Below are positions 52,757 to 62,705 of a stretch of DNA of 64,000 bases, piece by piece (the first letter of the stretch is position 1; every line of letters starts with the position of its first letter). Origin of the DNA: Symbiodinium natans (lineage: Eukaryota > Sar > Dinophyceae > Suessiales > Symbiodiniaceae); the NCBI GenBank assembly GCA_905221605.1, contig CAJNDS010002246.1, forward strand, positions 902,958 through 966,957. The letters are read 5' to 3'. The notes under the pieces are model-generated. The model was not told the DNA's origin. It worked only from the letters and a program-made list of their open reading frames with translations, and made no database searches. The translations under genes were made by a program, and so were the position numbers.

Positions 52757-52866
52757 GACTGGCTGGTTCTTAGTAGGGAATGAGGGAATGATGGCCCTAT
52801 ATATACCCTTTAAGGTATTTACAGGGCCCTCATTCCCTCGTTCCCTACAAAGAACCGGGGGGTAGA
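52757..52866. mobile_element. M8 inverted-repeat element
   Basis: Left CTGGTTCTTAGTAGGGAATG, then AGGGAATGATGG; right CCCTCATTCCCTCGTTCCC, then TACAAAGAACC. Nearly the whole element is a hairpin. A left-end fragment is at 19086-19101. Confidence 0.7.
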
Positions 52867-52907
52867 TTCTAAACCCGAAGCCCGAGTTGTTTCTGGGATT
52901 GCCTCAG

Positions 52908-55729
52908 GCCATTGTTGGAATTACCTGTGGAGCCCCAATCGAATGGTTCCACCCGCGTCTAGATATCGTGGGCTCCGGTGTTCTACAGGGCTGCGTGATC
53001 TTGGACCTTGAACCCTTGAGAAACCCCAAACCTCAAACCCTTCTGCCCCGTGAACGAGTTGTTCACCGTTTGGGGTTTAGGGTTTGGGGTTTAGGGTTTA
53101 GGGTTTAGGGTTTAGGGTTTAGGGTTTCGAGAGAGGACTTCTGCACGACGAGCACCATGCGCATGCCCTATGCCCAGCTGGGCTCAGCGCCCGTCTCAGC
53201 GGGGTCCAAGGGTCAGCGCCCGGGGTTTAGGGGGGTTAAACCCCAAAACCCCTACACAGGCCATCGAAATAACGAGGTTTAGGGTTTAGGGTTTAGGGTT
53301 TAGGGTTTAGGGTTTAGGGTTTAGGGTTTAGGGTTTAGGGTTTAGGGTTTAGGGTTTAGGGTTTAGGGTTTAGGGTTACAATGCTGATGAGGTTGAAGAA
53401 GTGGCATTCAAAGGTGTATGAGTGAAGCAGACCGTCATTGGTGTGAGAAACGAACTAGTGTCAAAACCCAATTTGGGTAGTTTCCTAATTTGGGGTCCCT
53501 TTTGGGGTACCCATTATAAGGCGGCACCCCCCCAATCCCAAAGCCTCAAATCCTAGCGCCCTAAACCCTATGCCCTAAACCCCTAATGAAGCCCTACAGT
53601 AGCGCTTCCAATCCTCATGAAAAGACCACACCACCACCACCACACCACGGGGAGGTGGGGGGTGGTGAGGGAGTGGGGGGGTTGTTTAGTGGCAAGTGAA
53701 CATGACTTCTCGCTCAAGGTATAGCTACCCGAAACCTTGACCCTACCTAGACCCTAAACCCTACACCCCAAACCCTAAACCCTAAACCCTTAAGCCCTAA
53801 GCGCTTAAAAGCCCTAAGCCTGAAGCGCAAGCCCAGGTGGACGTCGAGACGATCTGCTGTGGCAACTGCTTCAACGTGGAGACGGACACCCGGTCGTGAG
53901 GGCTTGAGGCTTTATGAGAGGGGGACTCTAGGATTTGGGGTGGGGTGTAGGGTTTAGGGTTTAGGGTTTAGGGTTTAGGGTTCAGGGTTTAGGGTTTAGG
54001 GTTTAGGGTTTAGGGTTTAATTAGGGTTTAGGGTTTCGGGTTTCGGGTATAGGGCCTAGGGGTTCAGGGCATTTAGGGTATGTAACCTGGGTTGTGGAGT
54101 ACTATGCTTTCATACTTTTTTGGTTCTGGGTTCCTCTTCTGGCTACTTAGACCTAAAACGAAATACCTTTTTGCCAGGCGTCTACTCCAAAGTGGGGCCA
54201 TGTAGGGTTCACAAGGAGTTTTTGGTTGCTTGCCATATAGGGACTCGAGGATCCAGGGGTCCATTCGGGCATGAGGTTGAGGGTTTGGCCCGTGGGTGTA
54301 GGAATCGGCTTCTCTTAGGCATGGGGTTCAGGGTTAGGGTTTAGGGTTTAGGGTTTAGGGTTTAGGGTTTAGGGTTTAGGGTTTAGGGTTTAGGGTTTAG
54401 GGCTTAGGGTATAGGGGGCCTAGGGTCTACTGTCCCCGACAAGCACTTCAGGCAACCCATCCCACCGTGCTACTATTTGCTTAAGACCCCCCCAAAAAAT
54501 TATAAAAAAAACGTCTAATAGTCCCTATAGTACCCTTATAAGGAAGATTTTTTTTGGGGGGGTGGAGGGGGGATCAAAAGAATGTAATTATTCCTATAGT
54601 GCCCTTATAAGGAAGAACATTTTTTTTGGGGGGGGGGGGATCTTAAGCAATTAGTAGGACTGGGTAGGGTTCAGGGGCCCTAAATTCTAGGCATCCCTGT
54701 GCCCCTAACGATCGCGTTCTTTGCTAGACTCCAGATCTCTTAAGGGTTTAGGGTTTAGAGTTCAGGGTTTAGGGCTTCCAGTCAGAAACCCTCGCCGTGT
54801 CTGGACAGTCAGTGACTGGGGTTTACTATAGGGGCTGAGCACGTCGAGCATACACCCGGAAGACACGAGACCGCACGGGATTCCACAAATTTGCTGTGGA
54901 TCAAAACGGGTCTGATGCTGCTGTTTCTTGAATTTCATGGGTAGTTGTATGTAGGGCTATTTGCTTAAAAGCCACCCAAATGAACACATTCTTCCTTATA
55001 AGGGCAACATGGGAATCTTCATTCTTTGCTTTTTTTGGGAATTCTTAAACAACTTGTAGTTATCAGTACCCTTAAACCCTAAGCCCTAAACCCTAAACCC
55101 TAGACCCTAGACCCTTATAAGGTTACAAAACCCTAGCCCGCAGACATCGAAACGACAGCTTCATCCCCTCTCCCTGCTCACCAGCCGGAAACCTTGAGGG
55201 ATAAACCCTAAGCCCTAAACCCTAAACCGCCTAAACCCTAAGTCCTACAATTATCCGGCTCTTAAGGGCTTAGGACAATAGGCTACAGTCCCCGAGCCAC
55301 GAACCACCCGAATCTTCAAGATGAGTCGATCCTTCGAAGAACTCTTTAAGGACCCGGAATCCTAAACCCTAAACCCTAAACCCTTTTCCCTCAGCCCTAA
55401 GCCGGCCTAAACTGCAAACCCTCCCGGTAGCCTTCAACTGAATCCACCTCCCCTCCCACAGAGGATGGTGGCATCATCCAGCCCAAGTGCGGCTGCGACA
55501 AGGAGGTGCGCCAAGCTGTGAGTGTGTTTAGGGTTTAGGGTTTAGGCGCCCTGCTTGAAGGTTCACGGGTAGGTTTAGGGTGTTTAGGACCATTTAGGGT
55601 TTGGGGTCTAGGGCTTAAAACCCATTCCCCAAACAGCGCGCGCTCTATGTGGCTCTTACGTTAAAGATTACCTCCTCCAAAAAACATAATCGGGCACAGA
55701 TCCTTAGGCAGGCAGGAAGAGGAGCCTAA
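52908..55729 (+). CDS. Gene O: multi-exon gene, possible PH-like (bacterial-PH type) protein
   Basis: Exons: 52908-53074 (AIVGITCGAPIEWFHPRLDI, then VGSGVLQGCVILDLEPLR), 53132-53186 (DFCTTSTMRMPYAQLGS, GC donor TCA|GCGCCC), 53837-53895 (VDVETICCGNCFNVETDT), 54782-54807 (short), 55462-55517 (DGGIIQPKCGCDKEVRQA, donor GTGAGT) and 55637-55729 (RALYVALTLKITSSKKHNRA, then QILRQAGRGA), stop TAA. Phases agree throughout. The order PYAQLGS-VDVET-Cys-Cys then a GCGC loop, and a C-terminal helix ending QILRQ, resembles a family of algal PH-like proteins I recall. This is an inference needing a profile search. An alternative GT end for exon 2 (53224) plus an exon at 53374-53413 is also in frame. Confidence 0.5.
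53275..53378. repeat. TTTAGGG array in gene O
   Basis: About 15 perfect TTTAGGG units. Another such array in the same gene is at 53940-54065. Confidence 0.95.
54082..54200. mobile_element. M9 repeat element
   Basis: TGGGTTGTGGAGTACTATGC, TTTTTTGGTTCTGGGTTCC, ..., GTCTACTCCAAAGTGGGG. Second copy of the repeat at 23380-23515; in an intron of gene O. Confidence 0.5.
54477..54654. mobile_element. M7 inverted-repeat element with tandem core
   Basis: Left TTGCTTAAGACCCCCCC, right GGGGGGATCTTAAGCAA: 17-bp near-perfect inverted ends. Inside, CCCTATAGTACCCTTATAAG, then GAAGATTTTTTTTGGGG occurs twice. A related copy spans 54957-55062 (TTTGCTTAAAAGCCACCC ... GGGAATTCTTAAACAA). Confidence 0.7.
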
Positions 55730-55830
55730 GCGGGCCATTACTGCCCAGAGTGGAGCTGCAAGAGGCACTGCACACACAAGAGGAGCAGGGGAGCAAGGCA
55801 TGGATCATTGCCATGGCAAGATCGTTCGCA

Positions 55831-56848
55831 GATGTTGGCTCTTGTGGGTCTTGGCTTCTTGGGTTTTGCAATACTGCAAGAGCAGCGGGAGCTGTGCGAT
55901 TCTTGTTGAGCTCTGCTTCTTGCTCACAGCGGATCCCCGGCCCTGAGGGCTCGGCAATGGGTAGGCGGTTCTCGCATAGAGGCCACAGGGCCAGTTGGCG
56001 ACAGGATCAATGTCTACTCTCCACCGATGTCTGCAACGCCCGGCGAGCTGGACTCGTGCGGTGCGTCAGCGCAGCAGGCAGGTGCCAGTTACAGCCCAAA
56101 GGAGCCAGGCGACCTCCTACTTGCGTGCCGGTTCATGGGTAGTTGTACAGCCCTAAACCCGAAGCCCTAGGACCCCAAACAGGGTAACTGCAGTACTTAA
56201 TCAGAGGATAGAGGCTCAGTTTTAGGGTTGTTACGCCCCATACTTCTTCAAGCGACCAATGAGCCTCCAAGCAAAACTCGCTGCCTTGGTTCGGCGTTTC
56301 CGTCAAGCGCATGAAGCGTAGGAAGATCGGAGACCCGAGACCACGAGCCCACAAACTGCATACCCCAGGAAGCCAAAGGTTTAGGATTTAAGGATATTTA
56401 AGTCTAGGGGTTTAGGGTCTAGGGTGTATCAACATAAGTTCTAGCTACCCATGAACCTCCAAATCGAAGCCTTGTCTCAGTAGTTTTGCCCCCGGCACCT
56501 ACTCCCCTACTCCTGCATGGGGAGGTGCTGAGGAATCCTCTACTTCCCTTGTGCACCAGAAAGTCATGTGTCTCATTGCATTACCTTCTCCACTAGGGTC
56601 TGCCGCCCTAAACCCTAAGCTACCCTGAGCCCTAAACCCTAAGCCCTAAACCCTAAACCCTAAGCCCTAAGCCCGATTAGGGCTTCGGGCTCCCACTTCC
56701 CCTCGAGAAGAGAGCATGCAAAATTTCGCCCAGCTCGTGGACAAGATCTCGGACGATCTGCAGCACCGGAAGGTTCGCACCACAGAGAGATTTAGGGTTT
56801 AGGGGTTAGGGGTCAGGGTTTAGGGTTTAGGGTTGACAGACAGATAAC

Positions 56849-56884
<36 letters not shown>

Positions 56885-57206
56885 TAGGGCTTAGCATTTA
56901 GGGTAGACACCAAGTTCAAGTCAGAAGTTCCAGGGCTCTCAGGATCACAGCGACGGCTTTGTTTTCTTGAGGTTTTTTTGAGGCCCGCTCTGGGTTCTTC
57001 GGGCTATTGTCGTGAGAGCCAACCGACACGATTCCCACCTCAACCTCCCCCCCCCCCCCCCCCCCAGCATAATTTGAAAAGCAAACTCAAAATCAGGCCT
57101 AAAAAAAGCCCCGAAACAAACCGTTGTTCGTGCCCTTATTCGGGCTGCGGGGCTGGGAGTAGCTACGGTGCTGGTGGGGGTAGTATGGGACCGAAAAACG
57201 CCTTAA
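55831..57206 (+). CDS. Gene P: exons around an M1 element, hydrophobic C-terminus
   Basis: Candidate exons: about 55831-55900 (one frame MLALVGLGFLGFAILQEQRE, another CWLLWVLASWVLQYC), about 55929-55958 (RIPGPEGSAM, before GTAGGC), 55989-56122 (DRINVYSPPMSATPGELDSC, then GASAQQAGASYSPKEPGDLL), 56272-56378 (NSLPWFGVSVKRMKRRKIGD), 56715-56772 (MQNFAQLVDKISDDLQHRK), about 56990-57015 and 57109-57206 (TVVRALIRAAGLGVATVLVG, then VVWDRKTP), TAA. The M1 element 56117-56271 supplies a GC donor and its terminal AG. The last exon looks like a membrane helix with a short tail. Frames of the first exons are unsure. Product unknown. Confidence 0.45.
56117..56271. mobile_element. M1-type element serving as an intron
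   Basis: Left CTACTTGCGTGCCGGTTCATGG, a version of CTACTTGGAGGTTCATGG with four extra bases; right ACCAATGAGCCTCCAAG. The exon before it ends CTACTT|GCGTG and the exon after starts at the terminal AG, keeping phase 0. A second M1-like end (CCCATGAACCTCCAAATC) is at 56448. Confidence 0.55.
56845..56884. repeat. (GA)n run
   Basis: GAGAGAGAGGGAGAGTGAGA and more (AG)n, inside an intron of gene P after a short TTTAGGG array. Confidence 0.9.
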
Positions 57207-57405
57207 ACCCTAAGCCGAAGCCCTAAACCCTAAAACCCTAAACCCTAAACCCTAAAAACCCTAAACCCTAAACCCTAAACCCAAAACCCCTAAACCCTAA
57301 ACCCTAAACCCTAAACCCTAAACCCTAAACCCTAAACCCTAAACCCTAAACCCTAAACCCTAAACCCTAAACCCTAAACCCTAAACCCTAAACCCTAAAC
57401 CCGAG
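57185..57405. repeat. CCCTAAA array starting at the stop of gene P
   Basis: About 30 units. The TAA stop of gene P is read from its first CTTAAACCC unit. Confidence 0.95.
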
Positions 57406-58131
57406 CCATGGGTCCGAAGACTTCCTCAGCCCAAGGCTGAAGATGTTTGTACATGCCGAGGTGATATGTACGGTTTAGGGGTTTAGGGTTTAGGGTTTAG
57501 GGTTTAGGGTTTAGGGGTTTGGGATTTAGGGTGTAGGGTTTAAGGCTTTTGAAGGAATTAGGTTTTTAGGGCTTCAAGGTTTAGGGTTTAAGGGGTTTCG
57601 GGCTCAGGGTTTTAGGGGTGTAGGTGTCAGGGTATAGGGTTTGTTATTGGTGAGTGGTATAGGGTTCCTTCAAAAGTTTGTGAGTGCATATATATATATA
57701 TATATATATAGAGTGTCTTTTGGGGGATGCTAATAGTATTAACCCTACTTCAACCACCCCCGCGGCAGTTCATCGAAGCGGCATGCGTGTTCCTCTATTC
57801 TTTCGGAATTGGGGGCTCAGGTTTTTTAGGCAGCAGGACAGAAGTTCCCGGCTTACAGAGTTTGGGGTTCAAGGGTTTAAGGGTCTTTAGGGTTTTTAGG
57901 GTGTTTAGGATTTTTGGGGTTACTATTGCCTTAGGGTTTAGGGTTTCGATGCTGAGGTCACGCGCGGCAACATTGCGCAGGTGAGGATGCAGGCCCACAC
58001 TCGGTTTAGGGTTTAGGGTCTAAGGTTTAGGGTTTAGGGTTTTTGGGTTTAAGGTTTAGGGGTGCTTGTTTTTGGAAGAAGTTTCAAGCTTTGTGGCTGC
58101 AGGCTGCGCGGCCATAACCCCAGTCTTCTAA
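57406..58131 (+). CDS. Gene Q: four exons, phase-consistent
   Basis: 57406-57460 follows AAACCCGAG and reads HGSEDFLSPRLKMFVHAE before GTGATATG. 57769-57866 follows CCCGCGGCAG and reads FIEAACVFLYSFGIGGSGFL, then GSRTEVPGLQSLG. 57942-57980 uses the AG of a TTTAGGG unit and reads VSMLRSRAATLR, donor GTGAGG. 58089-58131 follows GTTTCAAG and reads FVAAGCAAITPVF, TAA. The frame is kept at all three joints. The intron after exon 1 holds a TTTAGGG array (57470-57540) and (TA)n. Product unknown; exon 2 begins with a hydrophobic stretch. Confidence 0.5.
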
Positions 58132-58184
58132 CTAGGGCCTTCGTTCGGCGGAGCAGGGGGGGAGTAGTAGAGACTCCCATGAAG

Positions 58185-58242
58185 CCGACCTGACGAGGAG
58201 AACCTTATGATCGAGGTGATTAAGCAGCTCGCTTGCACGAAG
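58185..58242 (+). CDS. Exon ending at a foldback element
   Basis: It follows CTCCCATGAAG and reads RPDEENLMIEVIKQLACTK. It ends AAG|GCACATGG, a GC donor that is also the first base pair of the hairpin at 58243. The next exon in phase 0 is 58410-58441 (LRERTLESAPQ), whose acceptor is the AG of GGGTTTAG. Product unknown. Confidence 0.5.
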
Positions 58243-58377
58243 GCACATGGCAACTTCCCAGAGACTCCAAAACCCCTTAATTAAGCAATGTACCGTAAAT
58301 CATAGTAGGAACCCTAATATGATTTAAGGTATATTCCTTAATTAAGGGGTTTTGGAGTCTCTGGGTTGCCATGTGTG
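58243..58377. mobile_element. Near-perfect foldback (hairpin) element
   Basis: GCACATGGCAACTTCCCAGA, then GACTCCAAAACCCCTTAATT is mirrored by AATTAAGGGGTTTTGGAGTC, then TCTGGGTTGCCATGTGTG. The arms are about 45 bp with very few mismatches and a loop of about 40 bp that is itself partly palindromic. It is a fresh-looking insertion directly at an exon edge. No second copy was noticed. Confidence 0.75.
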
Positions 58378-58511
58378 AAATGGGAGAAATTTGAGGGTGG
58401 AGGGTTTAGCTGCGCGAGCGCACGCTAGAAAGCGCGCCCCAAACCCTAAGGCCCCGGGTTTTCCGGTTGCTTTGTTTCCTTGCTTGGCAACAATGCCGGT
58501 TTAGGGTTTAG

Positions 58512-58747
58512 GGTCCTGACCCTGGTCGAAATGTCCTTGAAGGGTTTAGGCTTTAGGAAACCTTAGGGTTTAAGGCTTAGTAGGGTTTAGGGTTTATAGG
58601 CTGAACCCTCAACTGACCCTAAATACGGAAGATTGATCCGAGGCTGGGTGTGCAGCTGGATCAGATTGCCCGGAAGGAGGGCGTGGCGTACCCGCCAACC
58701 CAGGAAACGATGACACAGGCCATCCCAGACCCTTTCTTAGGGATAGG
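58512..58747 (+). CDS. Two exons
   Basis: 58512-58543 uses a TTTAGGG AG and reads VLTLVEMSLK before GTTTAGG. 58656-58747 follows CTGGGTGTGCAG and reads LDQIARKEGVAYPPTQETMT, then QAIPDPFLG, before GTTTAGG. The phase between them is unresolved. Product unknown. Confidence 0.45.
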
Positions 58748-58781
58748 GTTTAGGGGTTGGGGTTTATGGCTAGAATCTTGG

Positions 58782-58882
58782 CAGCCCAGTGGTACCCTCT
58801 ACACTTTTTTTGGTTCAAGGTTCCCTTACAAAGGAACCAACCCACAAAAAGGGTGCCCTATTTAGAATGGATAAATTACTGG
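58782..58882. mobile_element. M4 inverted-repeat element without array
   Basis: Left CTTGGCAGCCCAGTGGTACC, right ATTACTGGGCTACCAAG. It is the reference for the 'empty' state of the site that carries an array in 38981-39171. Confidence 0.75.
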
Positions 58883-59029
58883 GCTACCAAGTCGAAAATT
58901 GTACTGTTACTCTGGGTTTGAGGTTTTTGGGTTTACTCTCCGGGGAATAACGCTTATCTGAACCCGCGGGTCCTAAAGTTCCTAAATGTTCTAGGCCCTC
59001 ATAAGAGGTATGTATTTAACCCGTACGAC

Positions 59030-59225
59030 TGAAAATCAAGAATCGCAATACCAAAAACAACAAGAATAAAATAAAAGAATGGTAGCCAGTAATAGTAGTA
59101 GAAATAACAATAATTGCAATGAGAACCATAATCAAAATACTAACAATAACGATAACAATAATCATCGCAATCGTAATCGTAATCTCAACAAGCATAAAAA
59201 ACATCATATACGTCATAGCACGTAA
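59030..59225. repeat. A-rich low-complexity segment (AATAAC/AATCGT-like)
   Basis: Degenerate runs such as AACAATAACGATAACAATAA and CGCAATCGTAATCGTAATC. The hydrophobic 71-codon minus-strand ORF over it (many Ile and Val) is a by-product of this composition. Confidence 0.75.
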
Positions 59226-59419
59226 CCCCAAAGCCCCCTTCGTGACAGAGGCGTGAACGGGTTTAGGGCTGGTTTTAGGTTTTATAGGGTCTAGGCTCTT
59301 TTAGGGTTTAGGGTTTGCGGGTTTTGGGGCTTATGGGTTTTGGGTTCAGGGTCTCGGCTAAGGGTTTGTCCGGGATCTTGGCGTTTTGGACATGGCTGCC
59401 GCAACGTTACGAGTTGTAG

Positions 59420-59569
59420 ACCTTGAGTGGCCTCTCAAACACCCACCTTCCGCAACTTGTTGCATGGATTCGGCTGGTTGCAGGTAGGACCCTCTCTGGC
59501 CCCCGCCAGCCCCACCTCAACTTCTGCACGCGCCACAGCGAGACCTCGCTTTCCGCGCACCTCCTCTGA
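59420..59569 (+). CDS. Terminal exon, 49 codons
   Basis: It follows ACGAGTTGTAG and reads TLSGLSNTHLPQLVAWIRLV, then RTLSGPRQPHLNFCTRHSET and SLSAHLL, TGA. The second half has almost only G or C in third position. TLSG recurs in the peptide. An internal GTAGGA...CCAG is probably not spliced, since read-through is open. Product unknown. Confidence 0.5.
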   Translation, partial: TLSGLSNTHLPQLVAWIRLVAGRTLSGPRQPHLNFCTRHSETSLSAHLL

Positions 59570-59632
59570 CTATCGACTCAAGGGCATCAGGAGGAATGTT
59601 TCATGGCCACCCCTACCTGGGACTTGAGAAGT

Positions 59633-59741
59633 AATGTAGGGGTCTGAATTCTTACTAAAAAATATTCCCTTGTGGTCCCTTTGTAATTATATAGTAACCC
59701 CCAAAATCCTATTTCAATTACTAAGGCCCCTAAATTAGAGA
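59633..59741. mobile_element. M3 inverted-repeat element
   Basis: TAATGTAGGGGTCTGAATTC at the left and AATTACTAAGGCCCCTAAAT at the right. It lies 64 bases after the preceding stop. Confidence 0.65.
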
Positions 59742-59814
59742 GTTTAGGGTCTAGGGTTTAGGGTTCACTATGAAAGGTAAAAAAGTAGGATTCTGTAAGG
59801 GCCGCAGGTGTCAG

Positions 59815-61508
59815 GTTTCCACTATCTCCATTCGAATCGAAGTAGCCGCAAGGGCTCCGGTATGCCGAAACTTGGCCCCAAGGAGCCTAAAACCTGACAT
59901 CCCTAGAACCCTAGAACCCTAGAACCCTAAACCCTACAACCCTACAACCCCGAAACCCCAAAACCTCAGAACCCCGAAATCCCTAAAACCCTAGAATCCC
60001 CAGAATCCCTAGAATCCCTAGAACCCTAGAACCCTAGAACCCTAGAACCCTGAATCCCTAAACCCTAAAACCGTAAAATCCTAAAACCGTAAAACCCTGA
60101 AACCCTAAAGCCCTAAAAACCCCGAAGCTGTAAACACCTAAAGACCGCGAAGCCCTAAAACCGCAACACCCGAAAAACCCTGAACCCCCCGAAGCCCTCA
60201 AACCCTCAAACCACAAAAAAACCCGCAAACCCTAAAACCCTAAAACCCTAAAACCCTAGAACCCTAAAACCCCCCCGAAAACCCTAAACATCTCTCAGCA
60301 GGTCTTCGGCCCGAACGCCGTGGTCCCGCAGAAGATGGTGCCGCCAGTGGTAGCGCAAGGCTGCGGGGTTTATAGGGTAAGTTTTGGGTTCAGGGTTCAG
60401 GGGTTTAGTTTAGGGTTTAGGGTTTAGGGTTTAGGGTTTAGGGTTTAGGGTTTCGGGTTTAGGAGTTTAGGGACCCTAAACCCTATAAACCCCAAACCCT
60501 AAGCTCTGCAAGCCCTCAGCCACCAATGGCAGCTGGTGTTTAGTTTTTGGGGTTAGGATCTTCCTTCGCAAGGTTTTTGAGGTTGCAGTTGGTATTTGAT
60601 GGTATTTGTAACAATAGAGCAGCCCCAAATCGCGTCCGTGTGCAAGACTGATGCTCCAGGCCTAAACCCCAAACCCTAAACCCTAAACCCTAAATCCTCA
60701 ACCCTAAACCCTAAACCATGAACACAAACCCTAAAGCCGAAACCCCTGACTTCTGCTGGGTTGGCCTTTGCGGGGATTTCCAGATCGGGGGACGTTGGGG
60801 TTTTCTGCTGTCTGGGATCCCCTTTCTCTTAAGCCCCCAAAAACCTTCAGCCCCGCACCCACCAGCTTTGTTTATGGCTTGCTAGGGTTTACGGGTTAGG
60901 GTTTAGGGTTTAGGGTTCTCCCCCCCTCCTGCCGCTAGGTTTGAACATCAGGTTTAATTTTTATTACCCGCAAATTTCTATATAATCCTTAAAGAGCCTG
61001 AAAAAACCAATATACATTTGTTTTTTCAAGAACCCCCAAACCGACCGAAGACAAGCCACGACCCTAAATGCTGACTTTCTGCGTCAGGCAGCGATCCATC
61101 CCTCCTGCAAGTGTGCTATGGCTAGAAGTAGGGGGGGGGGTTAGTGTTTAGGGTTTAGGGTTTAGGATTTAGGGTTTAGGGTTTAGGGTTTAGGGGAACC
61201 CTACTTACTTGTAGCTACCAAAAAACCTCCAAGTAGGGGAGGGGTTTGCGGTTCACAGTCCACGGCGCGGTGCTCAATCATGGGTGTAGATTTGGGGGGT
61301 CGGTTTTCCACACCCGCCTGAGACCCTTAAACCCAAATTAGACCCCAAGCTCTGAACCCTAAAACCCTAAAACCCTGAAAACCGGACGTCTCTGAACCCT
61401 AAACCTTAAACCCTAAACCCTAAACCCGCTTTCCAAGCTGATCTTCGGGCCTGCGCCAAGATCCGGAGGACCCGAAAAGCCCTTAAGACCCGGAAAGCCG
61501 TAGCGTGA
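59815..61508 (+). CDS. Gene R: five exons with a basic C-terminus
   Basis: 59815-59859 follows GCAGGTGTCAG and reads VSTISIRIEVAARAP, donor GTATGC. 60302-60376 follows ATCTCTCAGCAG and reads FGPNAVVPQKMVPPVVAQGC, then GVYR, donor GTAAGT. 61056-61127 follows CGAAGACAAG and reads NADFLRQAAIHPSCKCAMAR. 61259-61284 reads HGAVLNHG. 61438-61508 follows CTTTCCAAG and reads DLRACAKIRRTRKALKTRKA, then VA, TGA. Phases fit except from 60376 to 61056, where a short exon near 60497 may be missing. The intron after 59859 is an array of CCCTAGAA and CCCTAAAA octamers. Product unknown; the tail could bind nucleic acid (inference). Confidence 0.45.
59895..60290. repeat. Octamer-type array (CCCTAGAA, CCCTAAAA)
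   Basis: Units are mostly 8 bp with C-rich starts, clearly telomere-derived but one base longer, with many single changes. Compare 62098-62250. Confidence 0.85.
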
Positions 61509-61906
61509 TGGATCCTGGCGGAGCTTTGTCCCCTAAACCCTACACCGTCAACCCTAAACCCTAAACCCTAAACCCTAAACCCTAAACCCTACACCGTAAA
61601 CTCTAAACCCCCCTAAACCCTGTGCAAGAGGACGAGGGAGGGTCTAGGAAGGACTTAGGTTAGGAGTTTTAGCTCTGAGTGGTGTACAGGGTTTGGAAAA
61701 TGTATACACCAAGTGATAATACATACATCTACCTATATGTAATAAACATACATATGTGTATGGGTTCATGACGGACGGGGGGGGGGGGGGGGGGCTCCGA
61801 AAATGGGGGCGGAGGGGTTACCCTTTGTTGGGGGGATTCCTGAAATACGAATTATACGGTTTCTTGGGGTGTATTCGGGGTAGTTGGAATTAGGGCTTGG
61901 GGTTGG

Positions 61907-62015
61907 GATGCTGGCCCTTCTACTAACAGCCCTTAATCGGGATTATAGTACAACCCCCCACCCCCCCGTTATCATATTCCCCATTAAGGGCTGTTAGTAC
62001 AACGGAAAATCCCAA
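61907..62015. mobile_element. M2 inverted-repeat element
   Basis: GGGATGCTGGCCCTTCTAC and CAGCCCTTAATCGGGATTAT at the left; CATTAAGGGCTGTTAGTAC and a GGAAAATCCC end at the right. Confidence 0.7.
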
Positions 62016-62097
62016 GCTTTGGGTTTCTCAGGGTCTGGGGTTTAGGAGAGTTATAACGATAGCTGAAGTTGTAGCTGGAGCCTTAAACCCTAAACCC

Positions 62098-62290
62098 TAA
62101 AACCCTAAAGCCCTAGACCCTAAAACCCTAAAACCCTAAAACCCTAAAACCCTAAAACCCTAAAACCCTAAAACCCTAAAACCCTAAAACCCTAAAACCC
62201 TAAAACCCTAAAGCCCTAAAGCCCTAAAGCCCTAAAGCCCTAAACCCTAAAACCCTAAAACCCTAAACCCTAAACCCTAAACCCTAAACC
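62098..62290. repeat. CCCTAAAA octamer array
   Basis: At least twelve perfect octamers, then CCCTAAAG octamers, then ordinary heptamers. The most homogeneous octamer array in the window. Confidence 0.95.
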
Positions 62291-62386
62291 CTCCGACCAC
62301 CCTCTACTTCCAATGACTCATGAACCAACCCCCCCTCCCCCGTAGGCTTTCAACTTCGGGCTCAAGCCCTAAACTTGGGATGTTCC

Positions 62387-62490
62387 CCCTTATACTAACA
62401 GTCCTGAATAGGGATTATAGATTATAGTACTTCCGATTTGAGTCCCTATTAAGGACTGTTAGTATAAGGGGGAACATGCCAACCCTAAAC
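62387..62490. mobile_element. M2 inverted-repeat element, best-preserved copy
   Basis: GGGATGTTCCCCCTTATAC, then TAACAGTCCTGAATAGGGAT; right side GTCCCTATTAAGGACTGTTA, then GTATAAGGGGGAACATGCC. Inverted ends of about 40 bp. Confidence 0.8.
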
Positions 62491-62705
62491 CTTCAACTCT
62501 ATCCTGAGCTTGGGATTTGAGGCAGGGTTTAGGGAAGCCCTTAGACCTATGTTTTCAGTTTCCTCAACCCACTGCCTCAGCCCTTAAGCCCTCTAAGCCC
62601 TACAGTAGTCAACCCGAAACCCGAAACCCTAAACCCTAAACCCTAAACCCCAAACCCCAAACCCCAAACCCCAAACCCTAAACCCTAAACCCTTAAGCCC
62701 CCAAG

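Noticed and set aside
57821-57833. A 13-nt GT-AG intron in gene Q
   Set aside because: Reading straight through gives an open, biased frame, so no intron is needed.
59016-59231. Hydrophobic minus-strand ORF
   Set aside because: Its Ile/Val richness comes from A-rich low-complexity DNA.
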